This document shows positions 53,165-54,605 of a DNA stretch of 54,605 bases, one piece after another. Under the pieces are notes generated by a model. It did not search any database, was not told the DNA's origin, and saw nothing but the letters and a program-made list of their open reading frames with translations. The stretch covers positions 1 through 54,605 of the forward strand of contig QCUA01000005.1 in the NCBI GenBank assembly GCA_003210915.1. The letters are read 5' to 3'. The translations under genes and the position numbers were made by a program. This stretch comes from Prochlorococcus sp. AG-676-L21. Its GTDB lineage: Bacteria; Cyanobacteriota; Cyanobacteriia; PCC-6307; Cyanobiaceae. Positions within the stretch are counted from its first letter, which is position 1. Every line of letters begins with the position of its first letter.

Positions 53165-54217
53165 ATGTTTTGGAATAGATTTCAATTTTCTAGAGACATA
53201 GGTATTGACTTGGGTACTGCCAATACTCTTATTCATGTATCTGGGAAAGGCGTAATTCTGGAAGAACCTTCTGTAGTAGCTATGGATTTAGAAGAGGGAA
53301 CTCCTTTGGCAGTAGGTGAAGAAGCAAAATTAATGCTTGGAAGAACCCCAGGAAATATAAGAGCAGTAAGACCTCTAAGGGATGGGGTTATTGCAGACTT
53401 TGACGCAGCGGAACAAATGATAAAAACTTTTATTCAAAAATGTAATGAAGGAAAGGGTCTTTTAGCTCCAAGAATAGTTATTGGTATTCCAAGTGGCGTT
53501 ACCAGTGTTGAACGAAGAGCAGTTCGAGAAGCGGGATTAGCAGGGGCACGGGAAGTCTATTTAATCGATGAACCTGTAGCTGCCGCAATAGGAGCTTCTT
53601 TGCCAGTAACGGAACCAATTGGAACTATGATCGTTGATATTGGCGGTGGAACAACTGAAGTAGCAGTATTGAGTCTTGGAGGAACAGTTGTAAGTGAATC
53701 TCTTCGAATAGCAGGAGATGAAATAAATGAATCAATAGCTACCTATCTTAAAAGAAAGCATAATATGGTTGTTGGTGAAAGAACATCAGAAAAGATAAAA
53801 ATTAAAATAGGTTCTGCTTTCCCTGATGACAGTTTTGACAATACATCTTTTGAAGTTAAGGGATTACACTTATCTTCCGGCTTACCAAGATCTATTGCTT
53901 TAACTGCAGGAGAAATTAGAGAGGCTATGACTGATCCTCTTAGTAAAATAATTGAAGCTATAAAAAGAACTCTCGAGCGAACTCCTCCTGAATTAGCGGC
54001 AGATATTGTTGAGAGAGGAATCATGCTCGCGGGAGGTGGAGCTCTAATAAAGGGAATTAATGATTTAGTAACTCAAGAAACTGGAATTTTTACTCACATA
54101 GCAGAAGATCCATTGTTATGCGTAGTTAATGGCTGCGGAAATGTACTTGATGATTTCAGAAGACTTAGGAGGTGTGTAGACACGGTTGATTTAGGAACTA
54201 ATTCAATAAGGACTTAA
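53165..54217 (+). CDS. MreB family rod-shape determining actin homologue (ORF open from 53096)
   Basis: RDIGIDLGTANTLIHVSGKGVILEEPSVVAMD, IVDIGGGTTEVAVLSLGG, GIMLAGGGALIKG; preferred start MFWNRFQFSRD at 53165. Confidence 0.93.
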   Translation: MFWNRFQFSRDIGIDLGTANTLIHVSGKGVILEEPSVVAMDLEEGTPLAVGEEAKLMLGRTPGNIRAVRPLRDGVIADFDAAEQMIKTFIQKCNEGKGLLAPRIVIGIPSGVTSVERRAVREAGLAGAREVYLIDEPVAAAIGASLPVTEPIGTMIVDIGGGTTEVAVLSLGGTVVSESLRIAGDEINESIATYLKRKHNMVVGERTSEKIKIKIGSAFPDDSFDNTSFEVKGLHLSSGLPRSIALTAGEIREAMTDPLSKIIEAIKRTLERTPPELAADIVERGIMLAGGGALIKGINDLVTQETGIFTHIAEDPLLCVVNGCGNVLDDFRRLRRCVDTVDLGTNSIRT

Positions 54218-54234
54218 TTACTTTTCTGATGAAT

Positions 54235-54250
54235 TTTTTACTAGTAAAAA
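54235..54250. terminator. 16-bp perfect palindrome TTTTTACTAGTAAAAA just after the mreB-family gene
   Basis: Palindrome 17 bp after the stop codon; AT-rich, so terminator function is uncertain. Confidence 0.35.
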
Positions 54251-54318
54251 CTAGATAAAAAATCATACTTTAATAAAAAAATTCTTTCTTTTAATATCCA
54301 CTGAGAAACAATTTAAAA

Positions 54319-54477
54319 ATGAATCAAGAGCAAAGAAAGAAATTACCTAATAAAAAAATAATTCGCTCAGCAAAATTTGAAGCAAAAGAACAATTTACCA
54401 AATCTGCATTAGAAAATTTAAAAAATGAAAATGAAAGAATTGTTAATTCATTAAAAGAATCTGGTGAAATCGATTAA
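54319..54477 (+). CDS. Small charged hypothetical protein (52 aa), below the ORF-track cutoff
   Basis: ATG...TAA translates to MNQEQRKKLPNKKIIRSAKFEAKEQFTKSALENLKNENERIVNSLKESGEID. Confidence 0.5.
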   Translation: MNQEQRKKLPNKKIIRSAKFEAKEQFTKSALENLKNENERIVNSLKESGEID

Positions 54478-54605
54478 TTAAATAAAGAACTTTCTACATG
54501 ATTTATTAAAGCCTAAACGAAGAAAAATTTAAGATTTATTATTTTTCTAATAAATAAAATTTCTCTTCACCAACTTTGTCTGGTTTCACTATTTTACAAC
54601 CTTTA

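Noticed and set aside
53743-54024. 93-aa minus-strand ORF
   Set aside because: Antisense to the conserved MreB core; no motif.
1-54605. Defence system, toxin-antitoxin, secondary-metabolite cluster or prophage
   Set aside because: No ORF carries corresponding motifs; nearly every gene is a recognisable core function.

Overview
The window is a low-GC marine picocyanobacterial chromosome segment. Gene content, order and codon usage look like high-light Prochlorococcus; I recognised this from the sequence and ran no search. It spans the probable replication origin. Left of dnaN are dnaK (cut by the window start), aroE, rpsF, argG, a DUF3134-like ORF, mraY, a sucrose-phosphate-synthase-like glycosyltransferase, uvrA, recN, an ABC1/UbiB kinase, a DUF1400-like protein and thrC. 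Right of it are dnaN, a PRC-barrel protein, purL, purF, a GyrA/ParC-like subunit, a TPR protein, queG, a DUF502 protein, nusB, ftsY, a SpoIIE/PP2C phosphatase, argH, a Gly-rich RRM protein, dus, msrB, grpE, dnaJ, a TusA-like ORF, rsgA, a YbaB protein, murB, murC, gap, thiL, a cyclophilin-type PPIase, efp, accB, pdxA, an epimerase-like protein, HNH, an AbrB-type protein, an aminotransferase, cbiD, guaA and an mreB-family gene. Almost all of this is core housekeeping. I found no CRISPR array, tRNA, rRNA, toxin-antitoxin, defence or biosynthetic cluster and will not claim one. The best signals are non-coding: (1) a compact oriC in the thrC-dnaN gap, with two abutting DnaA-like boxes followed by a four-unit CTA (DnaA-trio) tract and an ATGTTGA repeat/inverted-repeat module; (2) two pairs of TTTCACGT repeats at 11-bp spacing in the long gap after guaA, a known island insertion locus, next to an mreB-family gene not followed by mreC in the window; (3) a hairpin abutting the rpsF start, resembling an S6:S18 autoregulatory leader. 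Smaller signals are a perfect 30-bp minisatellite in ftsY, an 82-bp convergent coding overlap at the glycosyltransferase gene, and a probable Tat signal on MsrB.
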